A DNA stretch of 64,000 bases, taken from the NCBI GenBank assembly GCA_046294345.1, contig JBKBJT010000001.1, positions 1-64,000 on the forward strand, read 5' to 3'. This DNA comes from Ferrovibrio sp046294345. Lineage in GTDB: Bacteria > Pseudomonadota > Alphaproteobacteria > Ferrovibrionales > Ferrovibrionaceae. Below the pieces are notes generated by a model that was given only the letters and a program-made list of their open reading frames with translations, was not told the origin of the DNA and searched no databases. Both the position numbers and the translations under genes were made by a program. Positions 31,780-40,824 of this stretch are shown here, in pieces (position 1 is the stretch's first letter; each line of letters begins with the position of its first letter).

Positions 31780-32322
31780 TTAGGCGGCGGGCTTCAGAAC
31801 CTCTTCGCCCTTCTGCCAGTTGCAGGGGCAGAGTTCGTCGGTCTGCAGGGCATCGAGCACACGCAGCACTTCCTGCGGGTTGCGGCCGACGCTGAGGTCG
31901 TTCACCGACACGAAGCGGATGATGCCTTCCGGATCGACGATGAAGGTGGCGCGCAGGCAGACGCCCTCGGCCTTGTCGAGGATGCCGAGATTCTGGCTCA
32001 GCTCGCGCTTGATGTCGGCGATCATGGCGAAGGGCAGGTCCTTCAGGTCGGCGTGGTTGTTGCGCCAGGCCAGATGGACGAATTCGCTGTCGGTCGACAC
32101 GCCGTAGACGACGGTGTCGCGGTCGTTGAAGTCGCCGTTCAGCTTGCCGAACGCCGCGATCTCGGTCGGGCAGACGAAGGTGAAGTCCTTCGGCCAGAAG
32201 AACACGACCTTCCACTTGCCCTTGTCGGACTCGCTGGAGATGTCGGTGAAGGCCTTCTTCGGGTCGGTCGAAACGACGGCCTTGAGGTTGAATGCGGGGA
32301 ACTTGTCGCCGATGGTCAGCAT
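31780..32322 (-). CDS. ahpC: Alkyl hydroperoxide reductase AhpC (2-Cys peroxiredoxin)
   Basis: A 180-residue peroxiredoxin. Peroxidatic C51 lies in DFTFVCPTEI, and the C-terminal ELCPCNW (C165, C167) supplies resolving cysteines, as in AhpC proteins that work with AhpD. It reduces hydrogen peroxide, organic peroxides and peroxynitrite. It is the first gene of a leftward ahpC-ahpD operon that is divergent from oxyR. A perfect 10+10 bp inverted repeat in the shared upstream region is a plausible OxyR site. GAGAGGAGCGTAATTAA precedes the ATG. Confidence 0.96.
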   Translation of the reverse strand: MLTIGDKFPAFNLKAVVSTDPKKAFTDISSESDKGKWKVVFFWPKDFTFVCPTEIAAFGKLNGDFNDRDTVVYGVSTDSEFVHLAWRNNHADLKDLPFAMIADIKRELSQNLGILDKAEGVCLRATFIVDPEGIIRFVSVNDLSVGRNPQEVLRVLDALQTDELCPCNWQKGEEVLKPAA

Positions 32323-32418
32323 TTAATTACGCTCCTCTCTTGGATACGAAACGGTCTCAGGTCTGGGGCGGCGGGGCTGGTCGAGGCATCGGTGATGCCC
32401 CTGTGTCCCGCTCGAAGT

Positions 32419-32443
32419 GATAATTAGACGCTTTCTAATTATC
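32419..32443. promoter_or_regulatory. Inverted repeat between ahpC and oxyR, probable OxyR site
   Basis: GATAATTAGA (32419-32428) and TCTAATTATC (32434-32443) are exact inverted repeats with a five-base spacer. The spacing and A/T content fit a LysR-type T-N11-A box, ATAATTAG and CTAATTAT being its halves. It lies 97 bases from the ahpC start and 55 bases from the oxyR start, suitable for divergent control. Confidence 0.65.
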
Positions 32444-32497
32444 GTTCCAACGGATAATTTCGTTGAAATTAATCGATAAAATCGATTTAAATGGGGC

Positions 32498-33442
32498 ATG
32501 CTGAACCTGCCCACCCTGCGACAATGGCGCTACCTGGTCGCTTTGGCGGAAATCCGCCATTTCGGCAAAGCCGCCGAGGCCTGCTTCGTCACCCAGTCCA
32601 CGCTGTCGGCCGGCATCCAGGAGCTGGAAAGCCAGCTCGGCGCCGCCCTGGTCGACCGCACCAAGCGCAAGGTGGTGCTGACCCCCCTGGGCGAGGAGCT
32701 GGCCGGACGGGCGCGCGAGCTGCTGCGCGAGGCCGAGGAGATGGTGCTGGTGGCCCGCGCTGCCGCCGCGCCGCTCAGCGGCCCGTTGCGGCTGGGCGTG
32801 ATCCCGACCATTTCGCCCTTCCTGCTGCCGCGCGTGCTGCCCACCCTGCGCCGGCGCTTTCCCGACCTGAGGCTGTTCCTGCGCGAAGACCTGACTGCGC
32901 GGCTGATCGAGCAGTTGCAGGCCGGCAAGCTCGACCTGCTGCTGATCGCCCTGCCCTATGAAGGCAGCGCGCTGGATACGCTTGAACTCTTCGACGACGA
33001 ATTCATGGTGGCCTGCCGCGACGATCATGCGCTGACCAAACGCCACTCGGTGAAGCTGGACGACCTGGCCGATGCGCCGCTGCTGCTGCTGGAAGACGGT
33101 CATTGCCTGCGCGACCATGCGCTGGCCGCCTGCCGCCTGCCGCCATCGCCGCGCCGCGACGGGTTCGCCGCCACCTCGCTGCACACGCTGGTCCAGATGG
33201 TCGATAGCGGCCTTGGCGTCACGCTGCTGCCGCGGCTGGCGCTGGATGCCGGCATCCTGCGCGGCACCGACGTGGTGACGCGGCCGCTGGCCAATGAGGG
33301 CAAGGCGAAGGCGCCGGCGCGCCATATCGGCCTGGCCTGGCGGCGCGGCACGCAGCGCGCCAAGGAATTCACGCTGTTCGGCGAGGCGCTGGTCGCCGCC
33401 CTGAAACAGCCCGCCTCCGAACCGCAGAGCAAGAAAGCCTGA
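32498..33442 (+). CDS. oxyR: LysR-family peroxide sensor OxyR
   Basis: A 314-residue LysR regulator. N-terminal HTH: FGKAAEACFVTQSTLSAGIQ. The regulatory domain has C203 and C212 in EDGHCLRDHALAAC, with the same nine-residue spacing as the C199/C208 redox pair of E. coli OxyR. Oxidation to a disulphide switches it to activate ahpC and related genes. Divergent from ahpC with a shared inverted repeat. The acetyltransferase gene follows with only two bases between, so they are probably co-transcribed. Confidence 0.94.
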   Translation: MLNLPTLRQWRYLVALAEIRHFGKAAEACFVTQSTLSAGIQELESQLGAALVDRTKRKVVLTPLGEELAGRARELLREAEEMVLVARAAAAPLSGPLRLGVIPTISPFLLPRVLPTLRRRFPDLRLFLREDLTARLIEQLQAGKLDLLLIALPYEGSALDTLELFDDEFMVACRDDHALTKRHSVKLDDLADAPLLLLEDGHCLRDHALAACRLPPSPRRDGFAATSLHTLVQMVDSGLGVTLLPRLALDAGILRGTDVVTRPLANEGKAKAPARHIGLAWRRGTQRAKEFTLFGEALVAALKQPASEPQSKKA

Positions 33443-33444
33443 GC

Positions 33445-33954
33445 ATGAGCAAGACCCTGATCCGCCCGGCAACGCCGGCGGATGCCGCTACCATCGTGAA
33501 CCTGGTGCAGGCCCTGGCGATTTACGAGAACGAACCGCTGAGCAGCGTGAAGATCACGCCCGAGGATGTGCTGCGCGACGGCTTCGGCATCGAGAAGCGC
33601 TTCGAGGTACTGATCGCCGAACTGGATGGCGAACCGGTCGGCTTCGCCCTGTTCTTCCACAATTACTCGACCTGGGAAGGGCGCGCCGGCATCTATGTCG
33701 AAGACCTGTTCGTGCTGGAACGCGCGCGCGGCCATGGCCTAGGCCGGCAGCTGATCACCGCGCTGGCCGCCATCGCCGATGCACGCGGCTGCAAAAGACT
33801 CGACCTAAACGTGCTGGACTGGAATCCGACGCGCGAATTCTACCACCGTATCGGCATCACCCACCTGAAGGAATGGCTGCCCTATCGCATCACCCAGCCG
33901 GCGATCGCGGCACTGGCGGCGCAGGCCGACCGGGCATGGTTTCCCCGGCCATGA
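33445..33954 (+). CDS. GNAT acetyltransferase, diamine/polyamine N-acetyltransferase-like
   Basis: A 169-residue GNAT enzyme. IYVEDLFVLERARGHGLGRQL contains the acetyl-CoA P-loop RGHGLG and, with LDLNVLDWNPTREFYHRIG, closely follows spermidine/spermine acetyltransferase (SSAT) architecture. FFHNYSTWEGR is also SSAT-like. The probable reaction is acetylation of a di- or polyamine or thialysine; this is by similarity. Directly downstream of oxyR, so possibly induced along with it. Cytoplasmic. Confidence 0.85.
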   Translation: MSKTLIRPATPADAATIVNLVQALAIYENEPLSSVKITPEDVLRDGFGIEKRFEVLIAELDGEPVGFALFFHNYSTWEGRAGIYVEDLFVLERARGHGLGRQLITALAAIADARGCKRLDLNVLDWNPTREFYHRIGITHLKEWLPYRITQPAIAALAAQADRAWFPRP

Positions 33955-34039
33955 AACCTCGGCCATAAAACCCCCGCCACAAAACCTTTGTCGTTCCGCA
34001 ACGACCTGTGACAGACTCGGACCGGGAAACTGATCCGGG

Positions 34040-36130
34040 ATGACCGAGCGGAAGAACCACACGACGGCACCGATCCCGCGGCGCGGCCGCGGCATACCGC
34101 GCGGTTTCGGCGCCGTCGTCATCGTCGTCGCCGCCCTGCTGGCTGCCGCAAGCGCGCTGATCTATGCGCTCGTACTGAATTTGCGCGATGCCGACCGCGA
34201 CCGCATCAACCTGCAGGCCGCCGGCCTGAGCCGCAGTCTGGCGGATACGGCGCAGCACCAGATCGACGTGGCCGACCTGCTGCTGCAATTCGGTGGCGCC
34301 GAGTTGGGCGATCGTCTTTCGCAAAACCTGGACCCGAGCACCGCGATTGCCGAGGCGATGAGCGAGCGCGTCGCCATGCTGCCGCAGGTGGATGGCGTGC
34401 ACGTCTACGACACGGCAGGCACGCGGCGCTTTTCCACCGGCACGGCGGCGATGCCGCTCGATGTCGCCTGGCATCCGGCTTTCGACCGCCATCGCGACGG
34501 AACTCTGCAGCAGATTTCCGCCGGCTGGACCGACAGCGCGAGCAGCCTGTGGCTGAGCCGCCGCCTGGCCGACCGCGACGGGCGCTTCGCCGGCGTGATC
34601 GTCGCGTCGCTCAACATCACCGGCAACGACCTGCTGGATCCGAATTACCTCGGCCTGCCGGTCTCGACCGCGGCGCTGGTGCATGAACAAGGCCGGCTGA
34701 TCGTCGGCTGGCCGCAGGACGAGGCCGCCGAACTGGCAGGACTGACCGGATTTATCGACGGCGAACGCGGCCATGTCACCATCGACGACACGATCCTGTA
34801 CTGGTCGCGCCTGTCCGGCTTCCCCATCAACGTCATGCTGCGCGTCGAACAGCACGACATCGACAGCAACTGGCAGCGCGCCGCGATCGGCTATGGCCTG
34901 CTGCTCGGCATCGTCGCGCTGGGGGCGGTCGCCGCGTTATGGGCCACCTGGCGCCAGTTGCGGCGGCGCGCAGCCAGCGAAGCGCTGCTGCAGGGCATGA
35001 TGGACAACCCGCCGATCATCATGGCCCTGCAGGATGCCCAGGGCCGCTACCTGATGGTGAACCGGCATTACGCCGAACAGATCGGCCGCCCCGCGCAGGA
35101 CCTGATCGGCCGCACCCCGCATGAGGTGTTCTCCGAAGCGATGGCGACGGATTTCATGCGGCAGATCGGGATGACGCTGGCTGCTGGCAAGCCAGTGGTC
35201 TTCGACACAGAAACTCCCGACAGGACCGGCCAGGCGCGCAACCACATCATTGTCCGCTTCCCGATCTACGACGAACGGCACAAGTTGCTGGCTGTGGGCA
35301 GCATCGCCACCGACATCACCGAACGCAAACAGCTGGAGGCCGCTTTGCGCGAGCAGGCGGCCGAACGCGAGCGACTGGCCGAGAGCTATGCGCGCCAGCG
35401 CGAGGTGGCGGAGACCGCCAACCGCGCCAAAAGCGAGTTCCTGGCGCATATGAGCCACGAACTGCGCACGCCCTTGAACGCGGTGATCGGTTTCGCCGAC
35501 ATGATCGCCAACCAGATGCTGGGCCCGCAATCGCCGAAATATTTCGAATATGCCGAGGATATCAGCCGCAGCGCGCATCACCTGCTGGGCGTGATCAACG
35601 ACATCCTCGACGTGTCGAAAATCGAGAGCGGCAAGCTGGAGCTGGAGCCGGGCGCGCATCTGCCGCAGGACCTGGTGGACGACAGCCTGCGCCTGGTGCG
35701 CGGCCGCGCCCGCGAGGCCGGGCTGAAACTGCTCAGTCGGCTCGACCCCGACCTGCCGCAGCTCTGCGTCGATGCCCGCGCCATCAAGCAGGTGCTGATC
35801 AACCTGCTGGGCAACGCGATGAAGTTCACGCCCAATGGCGGCACCATCACGGTCAGCGGCCGCCGTTCGGCCGATGGCGGCGTGACGTTGATCGTGGCCG
35901 ATACCGGCATCGGCATCGCGCCGGAAAACCTGTCGCGCGTGTTCGAGCCCTTCTGGCAGGCCGATGCCGGGGTGCGCCGCATCGAGGGCAGCGGCCTGGG
36001 CCTGAGCATCTGCCGCAAGCTGATGGAGTTGCATGGCGGCGCGATCTCGGTGCGGTCGACGCCGCAGCAAGGCACCGAGGTGACCCTGGAATTCCCGCCG
36101 CATTGCGTGGCACCGGCGCCGCAGGGCTGA
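34040..36130 (+). CDS. Membrane-bound hybrid-less PAS sensor histidine kinase
   Basis: A 696-residue kinase. Helix one is about 14-40 and helix two about 275-300, enclosing a periplasmic Cache-like sensor domain of some 230 residues. A PAS domain (about 318-430, NRHYAEQIGRPAQDLIGR) and a short coiled coil follow. HisKA: phosphoacceptor H473 in HMSHELRTPLNAVIGFAD. HATPase_c: QVLINLLGNAMKFTPNGG, VADTGIGIAPENL and GSGLGLSICRKLMELHGG. No receiver domain or response regulator gene adjoins, so the partner is elsewhere. The ligand is unknown. Confidence 0.92.
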   Translation: MTERKNHTTAPIPRRGRGIPRGFGAVVIVVAALLAAASALIYALVLNLRDADRDRINLQAAGLSRSLADTAQHQIDVADLLLQFGGAELGDRLSQNLDPSTAIAEAMSERVAMLPQVDGVHVYDTAGTRRFSTGTAAMPLDVAWHPAFDRHRDGTLQQISAGWTDSASSLWLSRRLADRDGRFAGVIVASLNITGNDLLDPNYLGLPVSTAALVHEQGRLIVGWPQDEAAELAGLTGFIDGERGHVTIDDTILYWSRLSGFPINVMLRVEQHDIDSNWQRAAIGYGLLLGIVALGAVAALWATWRQLRRRAASEALLQGMMDNPPIIMALQDAQGRYLMVNRHYAEQIGRPAQDLIGRTPHEVFSEAMATDFMRQIGMTLAAGKPVVFDTETPDRTGQARNHIIVRFPIYDERHKLLAVGSIATDITERKQLEAALREQAAERERLAESYARQREVAETANRAKSEFLAHMSHELRTPLNAVIGFADMIANQMLGPQSPKYFEYAEDISRSAHHLLGVINDILDVSKIESGKLELEPGAHLPQDLVDDSLRLVRGRAREAGLKLLSRLDPDLPQLCVDARAIKQVLINLLGNAMKFTPNGGTITVSGRRSADGGVTLIVADTGIGIAPENLSRVFEPFWQADAGVRRIEGSGLGLSICRKLMELHGGAISVRSTPQQGTEVTLEFPPHCVAPAPQG

Positions 36131-36135
36131 ATGAA

Positions 36136-36169
36136 TAACAAAAAACGGCGCGCCTTGCGGGCGCGCCGT
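36136..36169 (-). terminator. Rho-independent terminator of mlaA
   Basis: On the minus strand ACGGCGCGCC (36169-36160) pairs with GGCGCGCCGT (36154-36145), followed by TTTTTG. It lies 37 bases past the mlaA stop. It may also act weakly for the converging kinase gene, though no T-run follows on the plus strand. Confidence 0.85.
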
Positions 36170-36206
36170 CTGAACCGGGAAATGCGGCCCGGATTACTTA
36201 ACCAGG

Positions 36207-37043
36207 TTACTTGGCCGGCTTGACCTCGATCTCGCTGCCCGCATCGGCGGCCTGGCTGATCGTCGGCGACACCGACGGCTGGCGCGGCTTGCGGTTGGCG
36301 ATCTCGTCGGCGCGGCGCTGGCGATAGACGCTGCGCAGGGTGACGTAATAGTCCAGCGAGGTTTTTTCGAGGTTGTCGAGGGTGTCGAGCAGCTCGGCGC
36401 GGGCATCCAGGCCGGTCAGGCCGGTGCGGGCATAAATCCAGCCCTCGCGGTCGGTATTGTGCAGATACCAGTTGAGCGGATCCATCGCCGAGTCGGCGGC
36501 CAGGCCGACCAGGTCGCGCGGATTGCTCGGGCCGATCACCGGAATGAACAGATACGGGCCTTCATCGGCGCCCCAGGTGGCCAGGGTCTGGCCGAAATCC
36601 TCGGTGTGGCGCGGGATGCCGAACCACTTGTCGGCGGCATCGATCACACCCAGCACGCCGACGGTGGAATTGATGGCGAAGCGCTGCAGCGTGACGCCGG
36701 CGCGACCGGTCTCGCCCTGCATCAGGTCGTTGGCGAGGAAGACCGGGGTCTTGAGATTGAGCAGCGCATTGCGCACGCCTTCGCGGGCGGGCTCGGGCAC
36801 CAGCATCGTGTAGGTGAAAGCCGCCGGCTTGAGCAGGAAGTTGTCGAGCACCTGGTGGAATTCGAACAGGGCGCGGTTCACCGGCTCGAGCGGATCGTTG
36901 TTCTCTTCATAGGCCGCACGGCCCTGCGGATCGGCGGGCGGGGTGGCGCAACCGCTGAGCACACCGCCGGCAAGAATGGCGAGGGCGGCAAGAGCCTTCC
37001 AGTGCGGCAGGCGCTGGCCGGACGAAAGCGAGGCAACGGGCAT
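36207..37043 (-). CDS. mlaA: MlaA-family outer-membrane lipoprotein (VacJ)
   Basis: A 278-residue lipoprotein with lipobox LSGC (C32) after a hydrophobic signal. Family motifs: NDPLEPVNRALFEFHQVLD, RFAINSTVGVLGVIDAAD, EDFGQTLATWGADEGPYLFIP split across the text, and GPSNPRDLVGLAAD. MlaA removes phospholipids from the outer leaflet of the outer membrane and hands them to MlaC for return by MlaFEDB. ATG at 37043 behind GAGG; longer in-frame starts have no signal. The 218-base gap upstream (37044-37261) holds its promoter and nothing else I can see. Other mla genes are absent here. Confidence 0.93.
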   Translation of the reverse strand: MPVASLSSGQRLPHWKALAALAILAGGVLSGCATPPADPQGRAAYEENNDPLEPVNRALFEFHQVLDNFLLKPAAFTYTMLVPEPAREGVRNALLNLKTPVFLANDLMQGETGRAGVTLQRFAINSTVGVLGVIDAADKWFGIPRHTEDFGQTLATWGADEGPYLFIPVIGPSNPRDLVGLAADSAMDPLNWYLHNTDREGWIYARTGLTGLDARAELLDTLDNLEKTSLDYYVTLRSVYRQRRADEIANRKPRQPSVSPTISQAADAGSEIEVKPAK

Positions 37044-37261
37044 GGGTTTGGAACCTCTTATACTTCTGAATAGTAAGCTTATCAGATATCCCGCTGCCGG
37101 GGGCAAGCCGAATCCCGATCCGGCCGGCCACCGGCTGGCCATACCGTTCACAACTCTCACTTTTTCCATCAGGGTGATGCAGTTCTGCAACAGCCCCCAT
37201 CGGAATCGGAGGGGTCGGACGGGCAGCCACAACCGGGCCGGCAGTACAACCTGACGGGCCG

Positions 37262-37477
37262 TCAATGCAGGGACGGATCTGGACGGCCGGCGCCGGGGCT
37301 CGCCCCCGATTCCACCCCGGATTCGTCGTCCGGATCGTCGGTTTCCACCGCCGGGATGGCATAGGCGCCCTTCAGCCAGCGGTTCAGGTCCACGTCGGCG
37401 CAACGCGGCGAGCAGAACGGGGCATGCTTCTCCGCTGCCGGCTTGCCACAGATCGGGCAGGCTTTCGCGGCCGGCAT
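37262..37477 (-). CDS. yacG: YacG zinc-finger protein (DNA gyrase inhibitor)
   Basis: A 71-residue protein with the YacG zinc site: CPICGKP and FCSPRCADVDLNRWLKGAY. In E. coli YacG binds GyrB and inhibits gyrase. The C-terminus is acidic and disordered. It starts two bases after the RNase G/E stop, as last gene of infA-maf-rng-yacG, the usual alphaproteobacterial order. The longer open frame into rng is a shadow. Confidence 0.92.
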   Translation of the reverse strand: MPAAKACPICGKPAAEKHAPFCSPRCADVDLNRWLKGAYAIPAVETDDPDDESGVESGASPGAGRPDPSLH

Positions 37478-37479
37478 GG

Positions 37480-39096
37480 TCAATGCCCCAGCCGGCTGAC
37501 GGCGAAGGATTCGCGGCGGCGGCCGGTTTCGGGTTTCACATGCACCATGGCGCCGATCTGGCGTTCCAGCCGGGCGCGCAGCTCGGCATCCACCAGCGCC
37601 GCCACCTCTGGCGCGCAGGCGATTTCCAGCTTGCCGCCGCCCGTGCCGCCGGGTCCGCCGCTGCTGGCCTCGCGCCAGGCCCGGCGCAGCAATTCGGCCA
37701 GCACGGCGGGCAGCGAGGGCAGCCGGCCGTCGCCGTCGCAGGTGGGGCAATTCTCGAACAGCCGGGCGGCCAGCGGCTCGCCAATGCGCTTGCGCGTCAT
37801 CTCGACCAGCCCGAGGGCCGACATGCCCAGGACCTTGGTGGGTGCCGGGTCGCTTTTCAGCGCGTTGCGCAGGGCATTCACCGTCTGGGCACGATAGGCG
37901 GCATTTTCCATATGCAGGAAATCGATCACCACGATGCCGCCGATGCCGCGCAGGCGCAGCTGGCGGGCGATCTCGATGGCGGCCTGCAGGTTGGTCTGCA
38001 GCGCCTGCTCCTCGAAAGCCTGGCCGCTGCGGCCGGAAGCCCGGCCGGAATCCACGTCGATGGCGGTGAGCGCTTCCGTTTCGCCGAACACGATGGCGCC
38101 GCCCGAGGGCAGCTCGACGCGACGACCGAGCGCGGCGGCGATGTCGGCCTCGATCTCGAACAGCTCGAACAGGCCGGCGGGATCGTCGAAGCGCTCCAGC
38201 CTTGAAACGTAATCGGGCGCATGTTCGAACAGCCAGGCGCGCGCCTCCGCAAAGCCGGCGGCGGCATTGACGCGGATGCGGTCCAGCTTCTGCCCGACGA
38301 AATCGCGGAGCGCGCGGCCCACCGGGCCCATCTCGCGCCACAATTCGGCCGGCACGTCGGAACCGGACGCGGCCTTGGCGCGACGTTCCTCGATGGCGAT
38401 CCAGCGCGCGCGCAGGCGTTCGAGATCGGCGAACAATTCCTCTTTCGACACGCCATCGGCATTGGCGTTGACGATGCAGCCCATGGCCTTGCGGCGCTCG
38501 TCGCCCTGGCGGCGTTCGGGTTCGCGCTTCACCGGCCTGGCGACGCGGCGGTCGCCGGCGCGGTGCTGCAGCCGTTCGCTCACCTCGCGCTGCAGCCGGG
38601 CGGTGACTTCCAGCGGCGTCTGGTCGGCCAGCGCCATCAGGCTCTGCATCACCGCGGCAAGCCGCATGCGCTCGGCATCCTGGCCGATCCGCTTGGTGAC
38701 GCGCACGGCGGGATCGAACGGCGTGAGCGACAGGAAACGGCCCGGCAGGGTGATGCGGCAGGTGAGCTTGACGCCCTTCTCGCCGACCGGATCGCGGCTG
38801 ACCTGCACCAGCACGGTCTCGCCTTCATGCAGGCATTGCTCGATCGGCTTGTCACCCCCGGAACCATTGGCGCCCACCAGGTCGTCGCGGCCCAGAAAGC
38901 CGTCGCGGCTGAGGCCGATATCGACATAGGCGGCCTGCAGGCCCTTTTCGATGCGGCGCACGCGGCCAAGAAAAATCGCGCCGAGCGCGGAATCGCGTTC
39001 GGGCCGTTCGAGATCGAGATGCACCAGGCGGTCGTCCTCGACCAGCGCGACGCGCGTCTCGGTCAGCCCCACATCGATCAGCAGCTCGTTGGCCAT
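37480..39096 (-). CDS. rng: Ribonuclease E/G family endoribonuclease
   Basis: A 538-residue RNase G-like enzyme. S1-type RNA-binding region at about 38-130 (GAIFLGRVRRIEKGLQAAYV, DGFLGRDDL). Catalytic aspartates are D349 (AIDVDSGRASG) and D392 (VVIDFLHMENA), 43 residues apart as in E. coli RNase E. The zinc-link NCPTCDGDG follows. It processes rRNA and turns over mRNA. The long C-terminal scaffold of RNase E is missing, so it is the short form. The start MANELLIDVG at 39096 is 13 bases downstream of maf. Confidence 0.93.
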   Translation of the reverse strand: MANELLIDVGLTETRVALVEDDRLVHLDLERPERDSALGAIFLGRVRRIEKGLQAAYVDIGLSRDGFLGRDDLVGANGSGGDKPIEQCLHEGETVLVQVSRDPVGEKGVKLTCRITLPGRFLSLTPFDPAVRVTKRIGQDAERMRLAAVMQSLMALADQTPLEVTARLQREVSERLQHRAGDRRVARPVKREPERRQGDERRKAMGCIVNANADGVSKEELFADLERLRARWIAIEERRAKAASGSDVPAELWREMGPVGRALRDFVGQKLDRIRVNAAAGFAEARAWLFEHAPDYVSRLERFDDPAGLFELFEIEADIAAALGRRVELPSGGAIVFGETEALTAIDVDSGRASGRSGQAFEEQALQTNLQAAIEIARQLRLRGIGGIVVIDFLHMENAAYRAQTVNALRNALKSDPAPTKVLGMSALGLVEMTRKRIGEPLAARLFENCPTCDGDGRLPSLPAVLAELLRRAWREASSGGPGGTGGGKLEIACAPEVAALVDAELRARLERQIGAMVHVKPETGRRRESFAVSRLGH

Positions 39097-39109
39097 CGAA
39101 TCGACTATA

Positions 39110-39715
39110 CTAGTTTTCCGGCCACAGCGGGTAGCCGAAGCCGCGCAGCATCTGGGCAGTTTCGGCCAGCGGCAGGCCGACCACATTGGAATACGAGCCG
39201 CCGAGCCAGGCCACGAACATGGCGGCGCGGCCCTGGATGGCATAACCGCCGGCCTTGCCCAGGCCCTCGGCGCAGCGCAGATAGGCGGCGATCTCGGCAT
39301 CGTCCAGCCGGCGGAAGCGCAGGATGCTTTCCACCGTGCGGCTGACCGTGCGGCCATCGGGATGGATCAGGCAGAGGCCGGTCAGCACGCGGTGGCGCCG
39401 GCCCGACAGCAGGCCCAGGCAGTGGCGCACTTCGGCGTCGGATTCGGCCTTGGGCAGGATGCGGCGGCCCAGGGCCACCACGGTATCGGCAGCCAGCACC
39501 ATGGCATCGGGGCGTTGCTGCGCCACGGCCCGGGCCTTGGCCTGGCTCAGGCGCGCGGCCAGCGCACGCGGCAATTCGCCCTTAAGCGGGGTTTCGTCGA
39601 GTTCGGCGGCGCGGATTTCGGCCGGCCGGATGCCGATCTGATCCAGCAGATCGCGCCGGCGCGGCGAGGCGGAAGCCAATACGAGCGGGGCCAAGACAAG
39701 AGGTGGCACGGCCAC
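39110..39715 (-). CDS. maf: Maf-family nucleotide pyrophosphatase
   Basis: A 201-residue Maf protein. LVLASASPRRRDLLDQIG is the substrate-binding N-terminus, LAADTVVALG contains the catalytic Asp, and YAIQGRAAMFVAWLGGSYSNVVGLP is seen as GGYAIQGRA and GSYSNVVGLPL. It hydrolyses modified or canonical nucleoside triphosphates (dTTP/UTP-type) to monophosphates. Part of the infA-maf-rng-yacG operon; 21 bases separate it from infA. Confidence 0.94.
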   Translation of the reverse strand: MAVPPLVLAPLVLASASPRRRDLLDQIGIRPAEIRAAELDETPLKGELPRALAARLSQAKARAVAQQRPDAMVLAADTVVALGRRILPKAESDAEVRHCLGLLSGRRHRVLTGLCLIHPDGRTVSRTVESILRFRRLDDAEIAAYLRCAEGLGKAGGYAIQGRAAMFVAWLGGSYSNVVGLPLAETAQMLRGFGYPLWPEN

Positions 39716-39736
39716 GATTCCGGCCCCTGACCAGGC

Positions 39737-39955
39737 TTACTTGAAGCGGAAGGTGATGCGACCCTTGGTCAGGTCGTAAGGGGTCATTTCCACCATGACC
39801 TTGTCGCCGGCCAGGACGCGGATGCGGTTCTTGCGCATCTTGCCCGAGGTATGGGCCAGCACTTCATGGCCGTTGTCGAGCTTGACCCGGAACATCGCGT
39901 TGGGCAGCAACTCGTCGACCACGCCGGGGAACTCCAGCAATTCTTCCTTCGCCAT
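39737..39955 (-). CDS. infA: Translation initiation factor IF-1
   Basis: A 72-residue single S1/OB-fold protein with the standard sequence MAKEELLEFPGVVDELLPNA and ending TKGRITFRFK. It occupies the ribosomal A site during initiation. It is the first gene of the leftward infA-maf-rng-yacG operon. In many alphaproteobacteria the UPF0262-phosphatase pair comes directly before infA; here about 3.6 kb separate them. Confidence 0.97.
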   Translation of the reverse strand: MAKEELLEFPGVVDELLPNAMFRVKLDNGHEVLAHTSGKMRKNRIRVLAGDKVMVEMTPYDLTKGRITFRFK

Positions 39956-40111
39956 TCAGCCTCTGTTTTACGGTAGTCGCGCGTCCGGAAACGACGCGGC
40001 ACGGGATGCGCCATGCAGCGCGGGCGAGAACATGCGCGCGACGGGCCGGAAAATCAAGCGCAGCCCCACTCCGGGATCATGAGGGAGCCGCGCCCGAACG
40101 GAACAAAATGC

Positions 40112-40132
40112 GAAAACCGCCGCCGGGCGGCG
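40112..40132 (-). terminator. Probable terminator after the molybdopterin-domain-like gene
   Basis: On the minus strand CGCCGC-CCG-GCGGCG is followed by GTTTTCGCATTTTG. The stem is only six base pairs and the T-tract is interrupted, so confidence is moderate. 39956-40111 otherwise carries the infA promoter region. Confidence 0.5.
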
Positions 40133-40151
40133 TATTCGACCGCGATGCGGC

Positions 40152-40709
40152 CTATTCCACCTCGATGCGGATGGCCGACCAGACCCATTTGGCGTCGTCC
40201 TGCTTCTTCAGCTCGGGGCTGGCGTCGCGCGGGAACACCACCCAGGTGGGGCCGCGGCCGCCGAGGCCGAGATACTTGCCGTCGGCCTTGAGCGCCAGCA
40301 GCACGTCGAATTTCTCGATCTCGGCCATCGGAATCTCGGCGCCGTAACCGTCGATGGCATAGACCTTGACGCTTTTCCCCGAGGCGCCGGCGGCTTTCAG
40401 CACGTCGCGCAACAGCGGGCCTTCGAAGCGGTAGGCCTTCGGCCAGGTGTCGTATTTCACCGTCAGCGTCTTCATGCCCAGCTTTTCCAGCATGGCGAGA
40501 TCGAAGGCGGCACCCTTGTCGAAACCGACATTGCCGAACTTGAAGAAGGCATCGTCGAAGGCGTCCACCGCGCCGCGATTGGTGTTGGCGATCTTGCCAT
40601 GCAGCGTCAGCACGACGGGCCCTGCCGGCTGCCCCAGGCCGGCCGCATCGGCGCGCAGCGGCATGACGGCGAACAGGCAAAGGGCAACCAGGGCAACAAG
40701 AATACGCAT
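40152..40709 (-). CDS. Secreted oxidoreductase molybdopterin-binding-domain-like protein
   Basis: A 185-residue exported protein (signal MRILVALVALCLFAVMPLRADA). The mature part resembles the small sulphite-oxidase-like molybdopterin-binding fold: VVLTLHGKIANTNRG, RFEGPLLRDVLKAAGASGK, VYAIDGYGAEIPMAEIEKFD and GGRGPTWVVFPRD. It has no cysteine after the signal peptide, so the usual Mo-ligating Cys is missing and it may bind cofactor without catalysis or act as a sensor. ATG at 40709 follows GGGAGGACGATGTT. A histidine kinase gene lies 115 bases upstream on the same strand, a pairing also seen elsewhere for such proteins (from memory). Confidence 0.7.
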   Translation of the reverse strand: MRILVALVALCLFAVMPLRADAAGLGQPAGPVVLTLHGKIANTNRGAVDAFDDAFFKFGNVGFDKGAAFDLAMLEKLGMKTLTVKYDTWPKAYRFEGPLLRDVLKAAGASGKSVKVYAIDGYGAEIPMAEIEKFDVLLALKADGKYLGLGGRGPTWVVFPRDASPELKKQDDAKWVWSAIRIEVE

Positions 40710-40824
40710 AACATCGTCCTCCCGAAGGCGTTTCATCCCGCTCTGGTTACGCGGGAAGCCGATCATCGTCCAGTGAATTGATTTTTAGAATCGGTGGCCG
40801 GCATGGCCGCCCGGGATGGGCAGA

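Noticed and set aside
31139..32215. Long minus-strand frame extending ahpD upstream through ahpC
   Set aside because: The upstream part is ahpC read in the wrong frame; the AhpD family starts at 31705.
37262..38341. Extended yacG frame into rng
   Set aside because: YacG begins at 37477; upstream residues are rng in another frame.
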